From contig CANCYR010000007.1 of NCBI GenBank assembly GCA_947382355.1, forward strand, positions 21,943-85,942: a stretch of 64,000 bases of DNA. Reading direction: 5' to 3'. The notes beneath the pieces are model-generated. The model was not told the DNA's origin. It was given only the letters and a program-made list of their open reading frames with translations, and did no database searches. Every line of letters starts with the position of its first letter. Within the stretch, counting starts at the first letter, position 1. Both the position numbers and the translations under genes were made by a program. Positions 1-8,251 of this stretch are shown piece by piece. Source of the stretch: an uncultured Lachnospiraceae bacterium. GTDB lineage: Bacteria; Bacillota; Clostridia; Lachnospirales; Lachnospiraceae.

Positions 1-218
1 GACTGCAGTTATGAAAATAAAGCCGTAAATACAAACAAAACATACCTGTAACGAGAGAGGCTCCTTTTATTTTTTACAGTAAGCCCGATAAACAGGAATG
101 GGAATTGGAATATATCAGTCTGTACATACTATAAGTAATTTGGATTCCATCCTATAAAATGTCACATGTTGCCAAAATTCTTACTTTGGCATATAGTGAT
201 AAGAGGAGTGAAAAATAT

Positions 219-995
219 ATGAATATATTAGTTGGAGTTTTAATTCCCTTTTTAGGGACCACACTTGGCGCAGCATGTGTCTTTTTTATGCGGGGGGAGA
301 TAAAGCCGTTAGTTCAAAAATCTCTGCTTGGATTTGCTTCCGGAGTCATGGTGGCGGCTTCCGTATGGTCATTGCTTATTCCTGCCATTGATATGTCGGA
401 AAGTATGGGAAGGCTGGCATTTATTCCGGCAGCAGCAGGCTTTGTGCTGGGCATCGGATTTTTACTGCTTATGGATGAGTTTGTTCCCCATATTCACCTG
501 GACAGCGAAAAACCAGAAGGGCTTCCCGCCCCTTTAAAAAAAACAACAATGCTTGTCCTTGCAGTAACCCTTCATAATATTCCTGAGGGAATGGCTGTTG
601 GCGTAGTGTTTGCAGGACTTCTTTCCGGGAATGCGGATATTACCTTTGCAGGCGCCCTTGTGCTTGCTATTGGAATTGCCATTCAGAACTTTCCGGAGGG
701 CGCCATTATTTCCCTTCCTTTAAGAAGTGAGGGGATGACAAGAGGAAAATCCTTTTTGTATGGGACTCTTTCCGGGGTGGTAGAGCCTGTAGCAGCAGGA
801 ATTACCATTTTGTTAACGGGAATCATGGAGCCGGTTCTGCCTTATCTGCTGGCTTTTGCGGCTGGAGCCATGGTATATGTAGTGGTAGAGGAGCTTTTGC
901 CGGAAGCATCGGAAGGAGAGCACAGCAATATTGCCACCATCGGCTTTTCAGTGGGTTTTCTTGTTATGATGATACTGGATGTGGCGCTTGGATAA
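219..995 (+). CDS. ZIP family divalent metal transporter
   Basis: A 258-aa polytopic membrane protein of the ZIP (zinc/iron permease) family, expected to move Zn2+ or a related divalent cation across the cytoplasmic membrane. It shows the two family signatures: HNIPEGMAVGV in the fourth membrane segment and NFPEGAIISLP in the fifth, whose His/Asn/Glu residues form the metal path. There are about eight hydrophobic segments, and the short acidic-histidine loop FVPHIHLDSE lies before the first signature. I chose the ATG at 219 because AGAGGAG sits 8-10 nt upstream; an in-frame ATG at 159 would add 20 residues of non-membrane sequence without a ribosome site. It appears monocistronic, followed by a structured spacer. 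Metal specificity cannot be read from sequence. Confidence 0.9.
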   Translation: MNILVGVLIPFLGTTLGAACVFFMRGEIKPLVQKSLLGFASGVMVAASVWSLLIPAIDMSESMGRLAFIPAAAGFVLGIGFLLLMDEFVPHIHLDSEKPEGLPAPLKKTTMLVLAVTLHNIPEGMAVGVVFAGLLSGNADITFAGALVLAIGIAIQNFPEGAIISLPLRSEGMTRGKSFLYGTLSGVVEPVAAGITILLTGIMEPVLPYLLAFAAGAMVYVVVEELLPEASEGEHSNIATIGFSVGFLVMMILDVALG

Positions 996-1002
996 AGTCA
1001 AA

Positions 1003-1084
1003 GACCCCGCCGTAGGCGGCGGGGCATCAAACTTGAAACGCCCTAAGAGGCGGGATATTTGACCTTTGCGGCAGTCGTCAAATG
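1003..1084 (+). other. Three consecutive hairpins in the ZIP-HAD spacer
   Basis: Directly after the ZIP stop codon there are three adjacent inverted repeats: CCCCGCCG/CGGCGGGG with a 4-nt loop (1005-1024), a short CGCC/GGCG stem near 1040-1053, and ATTTGAC/GTCAAAT (about 1048-1084). None is followed by a clear T-run, so the first stem may or may not terminate transcription. It could be an extragenic repeat, the end of a lost IS200/IS605-like element, or a leader of the HAD gene; the sequence does not decide. Confidence 0.45.
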
Positions 1085-1148
1085 CTTGCACGCAATGACT
1101 TGGCTCGTTGATTGTGGAAATAAAAAATACGAAAATGGAGAAAAAAAC

Positions 1149-1874
1149 ATGTATCAGAATTATATTTTTGACTTGTATGGGACACTGGCAGATATTCATA
1201 CAAATGAAGAGAAGGCATATCTGCATGAAAAAATGGCAGGACTCTATTCCGCCATGGGAGCTGCTTATTCAAAAAAGGAATGGAAGGAAGCCCATAAACA
1301 GGGTTGTAAAAGGAAAAAGACAGCAGGAAAAGACCCATTTTATGAAATTGAAATCAGGGATGTATTCCGGGAGCTTTTTACCCAAAAAGGAGTTGAACCG
1401 GATAAAGGACAGATTGAAGTAATCTGTCAGATATTCCGGATATTATCAAGAAGCTACATAAGGCTTTATGATGGGGTGGCGGAATTTTTTGAAGCCTGCA
1501 GGGAAAAGGGCAAGAGGCTTTATCTGCTGAGCAATGCCCAGACCGCTTTTACCGTGGCAGAGTTAAAGGAATTGGGCTTATATGATAAATTTGACGGCAT
1601 TGTAATTTCCTCCGAAGTAAAGGTATGTAAGCCGGATAAAAGGATTATGGAGGCTCTTTTAGAGAAATACCATTTGAAAAAAGAAGCCTCTATTATGATT
1701 GGAAATGACAGGATAAGCGATATACAGGTAGCAAAAAACTGCGGCATGGACAGTTTATATATCCATAGCAATATTTCACCAGCTGAATATACAGCAGAAG
1801 AGGAGAGCATTCAGGCGGAATATGAAGTGCTGGATGGGGATTTTAGAAGGTTGGAAGAACTGATTCTGAAATAA
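1149..1874 (+). CDS. HAD superfamily hydrolase
   Basis: A 241-aa cytoplasmic HAD-fold hydrolase. Motif I is FDLYGTLAD near the N-terminus: the nucleophile Asp is present, but the usual second Asp of DxDGT is Tyr, as in the haloacid-dehalogenase/YjjG-like branch. Motif II is LLSNA, the motif III lysine is in VCKPD, and the metal-binding acidic motif IV is IGNDRISDI. The inserted helical cap (about residues 15-90) fits subclass I. I chose the ATG at 1149 (MYQNYIF), with TGGAG about 9 nt upstream, because the longer frame from 1059 runs through the hairpins described separately. Likely a small-molecule phosphatase; the substrate is unknown. Confidence 0.85.
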   Translation: MYQNYIFDLYGTLADIHTNEEKAYLHEKMAGLYSAMGAAYSKKEWKEAHKQGCKRKKTAGKDPFYEIEIRDVFRELFTQKGVEPDKGQIEVICQIFRILSRSYIRLYDGVAEFFEACREKGKRLYLLSNAQTAFTVAELKELGLYDKFDGIVISSEVKVCKPDKRIMEALLEKYHLKKEASIMIGNDRISDIQVAKNCGMDSLYIHSNISPAEYTAEEESIQAEYEVLDGDFRRLEELILK

Positions 1875-1900
1875 CCCTGCTTCGTAGTGATAAAACCATT

Positions 1901-1963
1901 GTAACAGTTCAGCCCTCAGCTTTCCCGCACGGGAATCAGAACCGGTGGCAGGCAGAAAAGCAG
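1901..1963 (+). repeat. Half copy of the GTAACAGTTC inverted-repeat element
   Basis: Starts GTAACAGTTCAGCCCTCAG and runs about 60 nt, closely matching the left arm of the complete element at 26449-26611 (CAGCCCTCAG, GGAATCAGAACCGG and GGCAGGCAGAAAA are recognisable in both, with a few substitutions). The tip and right arm are absent, so this is a truncated relic lying between the HAD gene and the 6S RNA promoter. Confidence 0.75.
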
Positions 1964-2017
1964 GAAAAATTGTTATAATTGACAAAATATACATCTGAAA
2001 TTTATAGAGAAAATCGG

Positions 2018-2046
2018 TTGTATTTTTTTTCGTTTTTGAGTATAAT
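2018..2046 (+). promoter_or_regulatory. Promoter of the 6S RNA candidate
   Basis: TTGTAT (2018-2023), a 17-bp T-rich spacer and a perfect TATAAT (2041-2046). Transcription would start near 2053. This is one of the best sigma-A promoters in the window and drives no protein gene directly. Confidence 0.7.
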
Positions 2047-2052
2047 GATTAT

Positions 2053-2235
2053 ATCCTGAAATGTACGACAACTCTTGTCATTTTGAACCTACATTTACTT
2101 TAAACGGGATTCTTATATTGGAGCATAAATGTCAGGCCTTCATTGCGCAGAGGAAGACAGGAGTGCTGCCTGCGGTTGCCCACCTAGCTTTGCTAGGAGT
2201 CAAAATACAAGAACCGGCATTTCGGGCTACAAATG
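2053..2235 (+). ncRNA. ssrS: Probable 6S RNA
   Basis: A strong promoter at 2018-2046 and an intrinsic terminator at 2236-2262 bracket about 183 nt with no convincing gene. The 3' half carries a GCCTGCGGTTGCCCACC segment, a small hairpin CCTAGC-TTT-GCTAGG, and then ACCGGCATTTCGGG. This arrangement recalls the conserved 3' half of 6S RNA, including the CACC-hairpin region and the CGGCAT/TTCGG closing strand. CATTT near 2078 can pair with AAATG at 2231-2235 as an outer stem. 6S RNA binds sigma-A RNA polymerase by mimicking an open promoter. Identification is by eye and needs a covariance-model check. An overlapping 79-codon frame is not believed. Confidence 0.7.
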
Positions 2236-2262
2236 AAAAACAGTCCTTTCGGGCTGTTTTTT
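2236..2262 (+). terminator. Intrinsic terminator of the 6S RNA candidate
   Basis: Stem AACAGtCC / GGgCTGTT around the loop TTTC, followed by TTTTTT. It ends the small transcript 35 nt before the SpoIID-domain gene, which starts with its own ribosome site. Confidence 0.75.
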
Positions 2263-2296
2263 ATATGATAGAAAAAATAAGGATAAGGGAAGAGCT

Positions 2297-4627
2297 GTGA
2301 ATCGAAAAAAGAAACTTATTTGGCAGTTAGCGGGATTTATATTTTTAATCGGGATAATGATTGTGGGGACGGTTACGATTTTGAACCGGATATCGGGCAG
2401 GCAGGTGGAAGGTACATATGTTAAAAAGAAGGAGGTAGCTGTTCTTTTAAAGGAGCTGGCGCCGGCTTTGGTTTTAAAAAATCTGGAGGTGCCGGAAGGA
2501 GAAGAGGGAAGCCTTACCTATGGAGAATACGAAAAGCTGATAGATGTCTGGATGAAAGAGGATGACAGGCTCTCGGGTATTGGCAGGGAGTGGCTTGCCG
2601 GTCTTTCCACCAAATATAAAAAAAGGCATAACCTGCTTCGGGAAGATTTTTTGGAATTTTATTTTACCACGGCAGAGCTGCTTGCCCCCCAGCTGGAACT
2701 AAAGCAGGAAGAACTGATTGTTCTGTCAGGGGGAGAGAAAGTTCTTGATCAGGACAAAAATCCTTTAAAGCCGGAACAGGTGTTGGCGGCGTCAAGGGAC
2801 CTTTCCCATTTGAGAATTCTTGATTTGCAGGAGGATGGAGCAGAAGGCATACAATCCCAAACCGGAAAAGGATATAGTATCAGTCAGGTAACTGCCATCA
2901 CCACAAAGGAGAAGCTGGTGCTTTTGCTGGCAGAAGGTCCCGGTAGCATTACCCTGAAAAAAGCATGGGTAAGCAGCAACTTACCAGAGGCTGTTTCCAT
3001 ATTATGGAAGGGGTATGAGATTACTCTGGAAAAAGACGGCTTTGCCTATGAGGAAAGACAGGTTATAGGGGATATTGCATTTGCAGAAGGAAAGCTTTCG
3101 GGCATTACGCCTTACAATGAAAAAATTAACGGCAGATTATTGAGCATAAAAGATAACCAGATGGAAATTGAAGGCTATGGAAAGCTTTCTTATGGAGAAG
3201 ATATTCAGGTTTATAAGCTTTATGGAGAAAGTGAGGACTATCAGCTTTCGGATTTGAAAATCGGCTATGACTTTACGGATTTTGTGCTGGATGGGAAAGA
3301 AATCGTAGGCGCTCTTGTAACAAGGGAAGAAAATATGAAAAATATCCGTGTTGTAGTAAAGACTACGGGATTTTCCGGAGCATATCATGAGGAAATCGTA
3401 TTCAGCGTGGATACTGCTTTTACCATAAAAGGAGAGGGCTACGAGAAGCGGTTTGAACCGGGAGAAAAGGTAACTGTTTCAAAGGAAAGTGAGTTGTTTA
3501 CCTCTAACCGCATTTCTATTCTGCCGGATGCCCTTACCTCCAAAACTACCGTATATTCCATTGAAAGAGGACAGGGAACGCCGGCATACCGGGGCACTAT
3601 GGAAATTGAAAAGACAGAGCAGGGGCTTTTGCTGATTAATGAACTTTTGCTGGAAGAGTATTTGTATTCGGTAGTCCCCAGCGAAATGCCCTCCTCTTAT
3701 CCAAAAGAAGCACTAAAGGCACAGGCAGTCAGCGCCAGAAGCTATGCCTACAAGCATATGCAGAAATCCAGTCTGCAATCCTATGGAGCCCATGTGGATG
3801 ACAGCGCTGCCTTTCAGGTATATAATAATATAATGGAAAGCGAGGCTGCTCTTGGCGCAGTGCGTGAAACAGAAGGGCAGGTAGTGATGTCAAATGGACA
3901 GGTGGCAGACACTTACTTTTATTCTACCTCCTGCGGATATGGAACGGATATACTGGCATGGAAAAGCAGCAGAGGAGAAGGGGAAGCACATCTGGCATCC
4001 AAAAATATCGGTTCTGACTGCATCAAAACGGCAGAGGATATGACACAGGAAGAGGAATTTCAAGCTTTTATACAGTCGGTTGGAGAAGGAGATTTTGAAA
4101 AGGAAGAGGGCTGGTACCGCTGGAGTTATTCTTCAAGGCTTGATCCGGATATTTTATTAAAGCAGCTAAAGGCAAGATACGGGGCAAAACCGGACCAGGT
4201 GCTGACAAAATGCAAGGATGGTTCCTTTGCTTCCAAAGAAATCGGTAAGTTAGGAGATGTGAAAAGCATTTCCGTACTGGAAAGAAGCAGCGGCGGCGCC
4301 ATACATGAGCTTTTAATCGAAGGAACAAAAGGAACCTATAAGGTGATTTCGGAACATAATGTGCGTTATGTGCTTGCAAATGAAGGCACAGAGGTGCTTC
4401 GTAAGACAGGCGATACATCTAAGATTTCCGGAATGCTTCCAAGCGCTTTTGCCATTGTTAAGACAGAAGGGGAAGGCAAGGTGGAAAGCTATGTGGTCAT
4501 TGGCGGCGGCTTTGGACATGGAATCGGCATGAGCCAGAACGGAGCCAGGGCAATGGGAAATCTGGGATATACATATGAAGAAATACTGCAGTTTTTCTAT
4601 GAAGGGATTACGCTTTCCAAGCTGTGA
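2297..4627 (+). CDS. SpoIID/LytB domain membrane-anchored protein
   Basis: A 776-aa protein with an N-terminal membrane anchor (about residues 8-28), a roughly 370-residue unassigned extracytoplasmic region, and a C-terminal SpoIID/LytB domain. The domain shows LLEEYLYSVVPSEMP, with Glu463 matching the catalytic glutamate of SpoIID lytic transglycosylases, then ALKAQAVSARSYAY and the closing GFGHGIGMSQNGA block. SpoIID digests peptidoglycan denuded of stem peptides during engulfment in sporulation. This protein is more than twice the usual SpoIID length, so it is a relative with a long accessory domain rather than SpoIID itself. The start is GTG at 2297 behind AAGGGAAGAG. It stands alone; a vegetative or germination wall role is equally possible. 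Confidence 0.85.
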   Translation: MNRKKKLIWQLAGFIFLIGIMIVGTVTILNRISGRQVEGTYVKKKEVAVLLKELAPALVLKNLEVPEGEEGSLTYGEYEKLIDVWMKEDDRLSGIGREWLAGLSTKYKKRHNLLREDFLEFYFTTAELLAPQLELKQEELIVLSGGEKVLDQDKNPLKPEQVLAASRDLSHLRILDLQEDGAEGIQSQTGKGYSISQVTAITTKEKLVLLLAEGPGSITLKKAWVSSNLPEAVSILWKGYEITLEKDGFAYEERQVIGDIAFAEGKLSGITPYNEKINGRLLSIKDNQMEIEGYGKLSYGEDIQVYKLYGESEDYQLSDLKIGYDFTDFVLDGKEIVGALVTREENMKNIRVVVKTTGFSGAYHEEIVFSVDTAFTIKGEGYEKRFEPGEKVTVSKESELFTSNRISILPDALTSKTTVYSIERGQGTPAYRGTMEIEKTEQGLLLINELLLEEYLYSVVPSEMPSSYPKEALKAQAVSARSYAYKHMQKSSLQSYGAHVDDSAAFQVYNNIMESEAALGAVRETEGQVVMSNGQVADTYFYSTSCGYGTDILAWKSSRGEGEAHLASKNIGSDCIKTAEDMTQEEEFQAFIQSVGEGDFEKEEGWYRWSYSSRLDPDILLKQLKARYGAKPDQVLTKCKDGSFASKEIGKLGDVKSISVLERSSGGAIHELLIEGTKGTYKVISEHNVRYVLANEGTEVLRKTGDTSKISGMLPSAFAIVKTEGEGKVESYVVIGGGFGHGIGMSQNGARAMGNLGYTYEEILQFFYEGITLSKL

Positions 4628-4771
4628 CCGGAGTTATGGCTTATATACGTACAGCGGTTTTATACTGAAAAAGTGAACATATAGAACCGGAAAAAACGGT
4701 AGAAGATAAGGTGAAATGTATTGGAAAATCCGAAAAGCATATTATAAAATCAGGGAGAAGACAGGAAAGCC

Positions 4772-5611
4772 ATGTGGAAGAAATTATATATTCTGGGAAA
4801 GGAATTTATAAAGCAGATTAATGATAGTCATATCGGGGCATATGCTTCCAGTGCGGCATTTTTTATGTTTTTATCCCTGATTCCCATTTTGCTCATGCTT
4901 TGCTCCATTATTCCGTATACTCCCATCACAAAAGCAAATCTGATGACTGCGCTTGTGGATTTTCTGCCTGACAGCATTGACCCCATTGCAGTCAGCGTGG
5001 TAAATGAAGTTTACGGAAAGTCCAATACTCTTTTATCCGTTACGGCAGTGGCTACCGTATGGGCGGGAGCAAGAGGAATATGGGCACTGAACAGAGGGCT
5101 GAATGTAATCAACGGAGTGGAGGCAAAAGGATACTTTGCACTAAAATTCCGCTCCTGCTTATATACGGTTATCTTAATATGCTCCATTATGATGTCTTTG
5201 GCAATTACGGTTTATGGAGATACGGTAGTGGCATTTATCCGGACTTCCATACCTACAAGCAGGTATCTGATGGATTTCTTATCAAGCCTTAAGCTTTTTA
5301 TTGTTTCCTTTTTACTGTTTATATTCCTTATGCTTTTATTTACATGGTTGCCCAATGAAAGGCAGAAATGGTATACCCAGATTCCGGGGGCAGTTTTTTC
5401 AAGCCTTGTATGGGTGGTATTTTCCTGGGGCTTTAGTATTTATCTGGAATATTTCGGGGGCTATACCATGTATGGAAGCCTTGCCACCATTATTATTTTA
5501 ATGCTCTGGCTGTATATGTGCATGTATATCATACTGATGGGTGCCATGCTGAATAAATTCCTGATGCCGGCAAATGTGTTTATATGGAAGAAAAGAAGAG
5601 AGAAAAGATAA
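4772..5611 (+). CDS. YihY/BrkB family membrane protein
   Basis: A 279-aa inner-membrane protein of the YihY/virulence-factor-BrkB family (once misnamed RNase BN). Six hydrophobic segments are visible, and the family N-terminus is clear: short amphipathic helix, then ASSAAFFMFLSLIPILLML, and a central TVWAGARGIWALNRGLNVING block. It ends in a basic cytoplasmic tail (KKRREKR). The biochemical function of the family is unresolved; lipid or envelope roles have been proposed. The start at 4772 is preceded by a GGAGAAGACAGGA stretch. It is followed by a terminator shared with the convergent flavin reductase. Confidence 0.88.
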   Translation: MWKKLYILGKEFIKQINDSHIGAYASSAAFFMFLSLIPILLMLCSIIPYTPITKANLMTALVDFLPDSIDPIAVSVVNEVYGKSNTLLSVTAVATVWAGARGIWALNRGLNVINGVEAKGYFALKFRSCLYTVILICSIMMSLAITVYGDTVVAFIRTSIPTSRYLMDFLSSLKLFIVSFLLFIFLMLLFTWLPNERQKWYTQIPGAVFSSLVWVVFSWGFSIYLEYFGGYTMYGSLATIIILMLWLYMCMYIILMGAMLNKFLMPANVFIWKKRREKR

Positions 5612-5620
5612 GGATATGAA

Positions 5621-5652
5621 AACAGGGTCGCTCATTTTTGAGGGACCCTGTG
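5621..5652. terminator. Bidirectional terminator
   Basis: ACAGGGTC / GGACCCTGT stem around GCTCATTTTTGAG, in the 52-nt gap between two convergent genes; it can serve both strands, although its T-tracts are short. Confidence 0.6.
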
Positions 5653-5663
5653 TCATATCAGGA

Positions 5664-6230
5664 TTATTTTTTTAGAGGTAAGCCATCCTTGAAGGCTTCA
5701 CCGACTCTTTCAGTTACTTTATAGTAGCCATGTGTATAAGGGTCAAAGGCGATGGCGTTTACCAGAGACATATCAATCAGACCATCAACCATGACTTTTT
5801 CATCTGCCGTGACGTTTACTACCTTGCCGATAACGCCGCAGCCGTATTTCCCGTCCTGATATTCAATAAATTCACACTCTAAGCAGAGCGGAAATTCATT
5901 GATGACCGGAGCATCTACCATTTCAGCTTTACTGGCAGTCAGGCCGCTGTTTTCAAACTTGTTTGCAACCCTGTTGCCAGATTCAACGCCAAAATAGTCT
6001 GCTTCCACTACATGGGCAGCATCGGCAATGCTTACTGTAAAAGCGCCCCTTGCCTTAATATTTTTTACGGTTTTGTGTGTTTCTGTCAAATTGAGAGCCA
6101 CATTACCCCGTTCCTGCATAGTACCCCATGCAGCATTCATAACATTGACGCTGCCGTCTTCATTGTAGGTTGCAACCATTAAAACCGGCATCGGGAAGAT
6201 ACCTTCTGTAATATTGAGTTTTTTTTTCAT
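5664..6230 (-). CDS. Flavin reductase-like FMN-binding protein
   Basis: A 188-aa cytoplasmic protein of the flavin reductase-like/split-barrel FMN-binding family. Typical features are the N-terminal PVLMVATYNEDGSVNVMNAAWG strand pair, in which the substrate-side turn and FMN phosphate contacts lie, then ALNLTETHKTVKNIKARGAFTVSIAD and the central GxxSGNRVANKFENSGL loop. The family reduces FMN/FAD with NAD(P)H or binds FMN as an electron carrier; the partner here is unknown. The gene is transcribed alone, facing away from the pheS leader, and its start has a GAGG-type ribosome site (GTGAGGTAATTACA). Confidence 0.85.
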   Translation of the reverse strand: MKKKLNITEGIFPMPVLMVATYNEDGSVNVMNAAWGTMQERGNVALNLTETHKTVKNIKARGAFTVSIADAAHVVEADYFGVESGNRVANKFENSGLTASKAEMVDAPVINEFPLCLECEFIEYQDGKYGCGVIGKVVNVTADEKVMVDGLIDMSLVNAIAFDPYTHGYYKVTERVGEAFKDGLPLKK

Positions 6231-6394
6231 TGTAATTACCTCACTTCCAGTATGGATTTGACAGAACTAATGTCCTTGCATATAATTGTAACAAGTAATT
6301 CAGGAAATACAAGTACTATCCTAAAGGAAAGCTGAGGGATTAACTATTACAATAGTTGTTGCTGCAAAAGTTTTATGAAAAGTAATATTATTGC

Positions 6395-6423
6395 TTGACA
6401 TTTCAGGAATGATTCCATAAAAT
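6395..6423 (+). promoter_or_regulatory. Promoter of the pheS T-box leader
   Basis: TTGACA (6395-6400), 17-bp spacer, TAAAAT (6418-6423). Placed immediately before the T-box leader, giving a start near 6430. The preceding 6231-6394 stretch shows nothing else recognisable. Confidence 0.7.
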
Positions 6424-6429
6424 AAAAGG

Positions 6430-6765
6430 CATATTAATGAAAAATGCGATGACGGTGTCAGTAAAGCTGCATTTTCTATACAGAGAGAGGGGGCCGGCGG
6501 CTGGAAGCTTCCTTAGTACAGATGCAGGTTGAATTTCCCACCCGAGCAGTCTGACTGAAATGCAGAGGAACAGGTTTTGAATCATCTCATTCCCTTATTT
6601 CAGACACAGAGTAGGTCAGGACGTAAGCGCACGTTACGCGAAAATGAGAGCCTTGGAAGAACCGTCATGGAAGAACGTATGAGCGGGATTTTCAGGGAAT
6701 ATGGGTGGTACCGCGGATTGAGATTCGTCCCTTACAGCAGTTGGCTGCTGTAGGGGATTTTTTTA
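6430..6765 (+). promoter_or_regulatory. T-box riboswitch, probably phenylalanine-specific
   Basis: The leader contains the T-box core GGGTGGTACCGCGG (about 6703-6716), which pairs with the uncharged acceptor end of tRNA. It is followed by the terminator stem TCCCTTACAGCAG-TTGG-CTGCTGTAGGGGA and a run of seven T (to 6764). An upstream AGAGAG-like motif (6480-6489) belongs to Stem I. The segment GTTGAATTTCCCACCC (about 6527-6542) can place TTC, a Phe codon, in the specifier loop. Uncharged tRNA-Phe would favour antitermination and raise pheS expression. The TTC assignment is inference and agrees with the downstream gene. Confidence 0.88.
6726..6765 (+). terminator. T-box regulatory terminator
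   Basis: Long GC-balanced stem (TCCCtTACAGCAG / CTGCTGTAGGGGA) with loop TTGG and T7 tail, overlapping the antiterminator that uses the GGGTGGTACCGCGG strand. Premature termination is expected when tRNA-Phe is charged. Confidence 0.85.
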
Positions 6766-6853
6766 TGGGAAAGTGTGTTGCATGAAATAAAATAGGTGTA
6801 CAAAGCAAACATTTTCCAGGAGGAAATAAAAAGACAGGAGAAGAGAGAAGAGT

Positions 6854-7873
6854 ATGAAAGAAAAACTGGAACAAATTAAAACAGAAGCAATCAAACAGAT
6901 TCAGGCTTCCGATGCGTTAGAGAAGCTCAATGATGTACGGGTGGCTTTTCTTGGAAAGAAGGGGGAGCTTACGGCTGTTTTAAAAAGCATGAAGGACGTT
7001 GCCCCGGAGGACAGGCCAAAGGTGGGACAGCTGGTAAATGAAGCAAGAGGACAGATTGAAGCCGCTTTGGAAGAAGCAAAAGGCAAAATGGAAAGAATGG
7101 CAAGAGAAGCCCAGATGAAGCGGGAGGTCATTGACGTGACCCTGCCGGCAAAGAAAAATAATGTGGGACACAGACATCCCAATGCCATTGCCATGGAAGA
7201 GGTGGAAAGAATCTTTGTGGGAATGGGCTATGAGGTAGTGGAAGGACCGGAAGTGGAAACGGATTATTACAACTTTGAAGCTTTGAATATTCCGGCAGAC
7301 CATCCGGCAAAGGACGAACAGGATACTTTTTATATCAACGGGGATATTTTGTTAAGGACCCAGACATCAGGGGTTCAGGTTCATGAAATGGAAAAAGGAA
7401 AGCTTCCTATCCGCATGGTGGCGCCGGGAAGGGTATTTCGTTCCGATGAAGTGGATGCCACCCATTCCCCTTCCTTCCATCAGATTGAAGGGCTGGTTAT
7501 TGACAAAAATATTACCTTTGCAGATTTAAAAGGCACATTGGCGGAGTTTGCAAAGGAACTGTTTGGAGAAGATACAAAGGTAAAATTCAGACCCCATCAT
7601 TTCAATTTTACAGAGCCCAGTGCGGAAGTGGATGTTTCCTGCTTTAAGTGCGGAGGAAGCGGCTGCCGTTTCTGTAAAGGCTCCGGCTGGATTGAAATTT
7701 TAGGCTGCGGCATGGTTCATCCGAATGTGCTGCGTATGAGCGGCATCGACCCGGAGGAATATTCCGGTTTTGCATTTGGAATCGGTCTGGAACGTATCGC
7801 ACTGCTGAAGTATGAAATTGATGATATGCGCCTCTTATATGAAAATGATATCCGGTTCCTGCGTCAGTTTTAA
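6854..7873 (+). CDS. pheS: Phenylalanine-tRNA ligase alpha subunit
   Basis: A 339-aa catalytic alpha subunit of PheRS, which with PheT forms an alpha2-beta2 enzyme that charges tRNA-Phe. The N-terminal 80 residues are the coiled-coil arm that grips tRNA; the class II core follows. Motif 2 is visible around GRVFRSDEVDATHSPSFHQIEG, and motif 3 is GFAFGIGLERIALLKY. A four-cysteine knuckle (CFKCGGSGCRFCKGSG, about residues 258-273) is a known variable feature of this subunit. Length is normal. Start ATG 6854 follows AGGAGAAGAGAGAAG. Expression is controlled by the T-box leader upstream. Unusually, pheT does not follow directly: 378 nt of tandem repeat intervene. Confidence 0.97.
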   Translation: MKEKLEQIKTEAIKQIQASDALEKLNDVRVAFLGKKGELTAVLKSMKDVAPEDRPKVGQLVNEARGQIEAALEEAKGKMERMAREAQMKREVIDVTLPAKKNNVGHRHPNAIAMEEVERIFVGMGYEVVEGPEVETDYYNFEALNIPADHPAKDEQDTFYINGDILLRTQTSGVQVHEMEKGKLPIRMVAPGRVFRSDEVDATHSPSFHQIEGLVIDKNITFADLKGTLAEFAKELFGEDTKVKFRPHHFNFTEPSAEVDVSCFKCGGSGCRFCKGSGWIEILGCGMVHPNVLRMSGIDPEEYSGFAFGIGLERIALLKYEIDDMRLLYENDIRFLRQF

Positions 7874-7904
7874 TTGAAATATGTTTGCGGAAATTATGGC
7901 GGGT

Positions 7905-8170
7905 TATTGTTTATAGCTGATAGAAATATGGAATTGCGGTGAGAAATTAGCCGGGGCTAATATAAAATAGTAATTATTGTAAGCCATTAGCTGCAACTAG
8001 TATAAAATAGTAATTATTGTAAGCCATTAGCTGCAGCTAATATAAAAATGGTAATTATGATATGCCATTGGCTACAGCAAATTAAAAAACAGTAATGCTA
8101 GTGAAGCATTAGCTATAGCTAATAGAAATGTGTCAATTACAGTGAATTGTTACGCACAGCTAATAGAAAG
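7905..8170 (+). repeat. Degenerate 40-bp tandem repeats between pheS and pheT
   Basis: About six to seven head-to-tail units of 40-41 bp, the clearest starting at 7946, 7986, 8026, 8067 and 8108. Each unit opens with the near-palindrome ATTAGCTGCAGCTAAT and continues as ATAAAATAGTAATTATTGTAAGCC, with divergence rising toward the 3' end. Units 1 and 2 share an identical 19-nt second half. No open frame or terminator T-run explains the region. The whole 7874-8251 gap is otherwise empty except for the pheT ribosome site. Confidence 0.85.
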
Positions 8171-8251
8171 TAAAAAATAATAAGGAAAAGCAAAGCATTA
8201 GAGATTTTAAATAAAAACAGAAATAACTTCAGAAAGGAATGAAGAAAGAAA

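Noticed and set aside
2061..2300. 79-codon open frame over the 6S RNA region
   Set aside because: No ribosome site, composition not protein-like, and it runs through an RNA-like structure and a terminator.
6403..6585. 60-codon frame on the minus strand
   Set aside because: Lies entirely in the pheS T-box leader, on the opposite strand, with no ribosome site.
7905..8170. CRISPR array between pheS and pheT
   Set aside because: Units are contiguous, 40-41 bp, with no unique spacers and no cas genes; a degenerate tandem repeat explains it.
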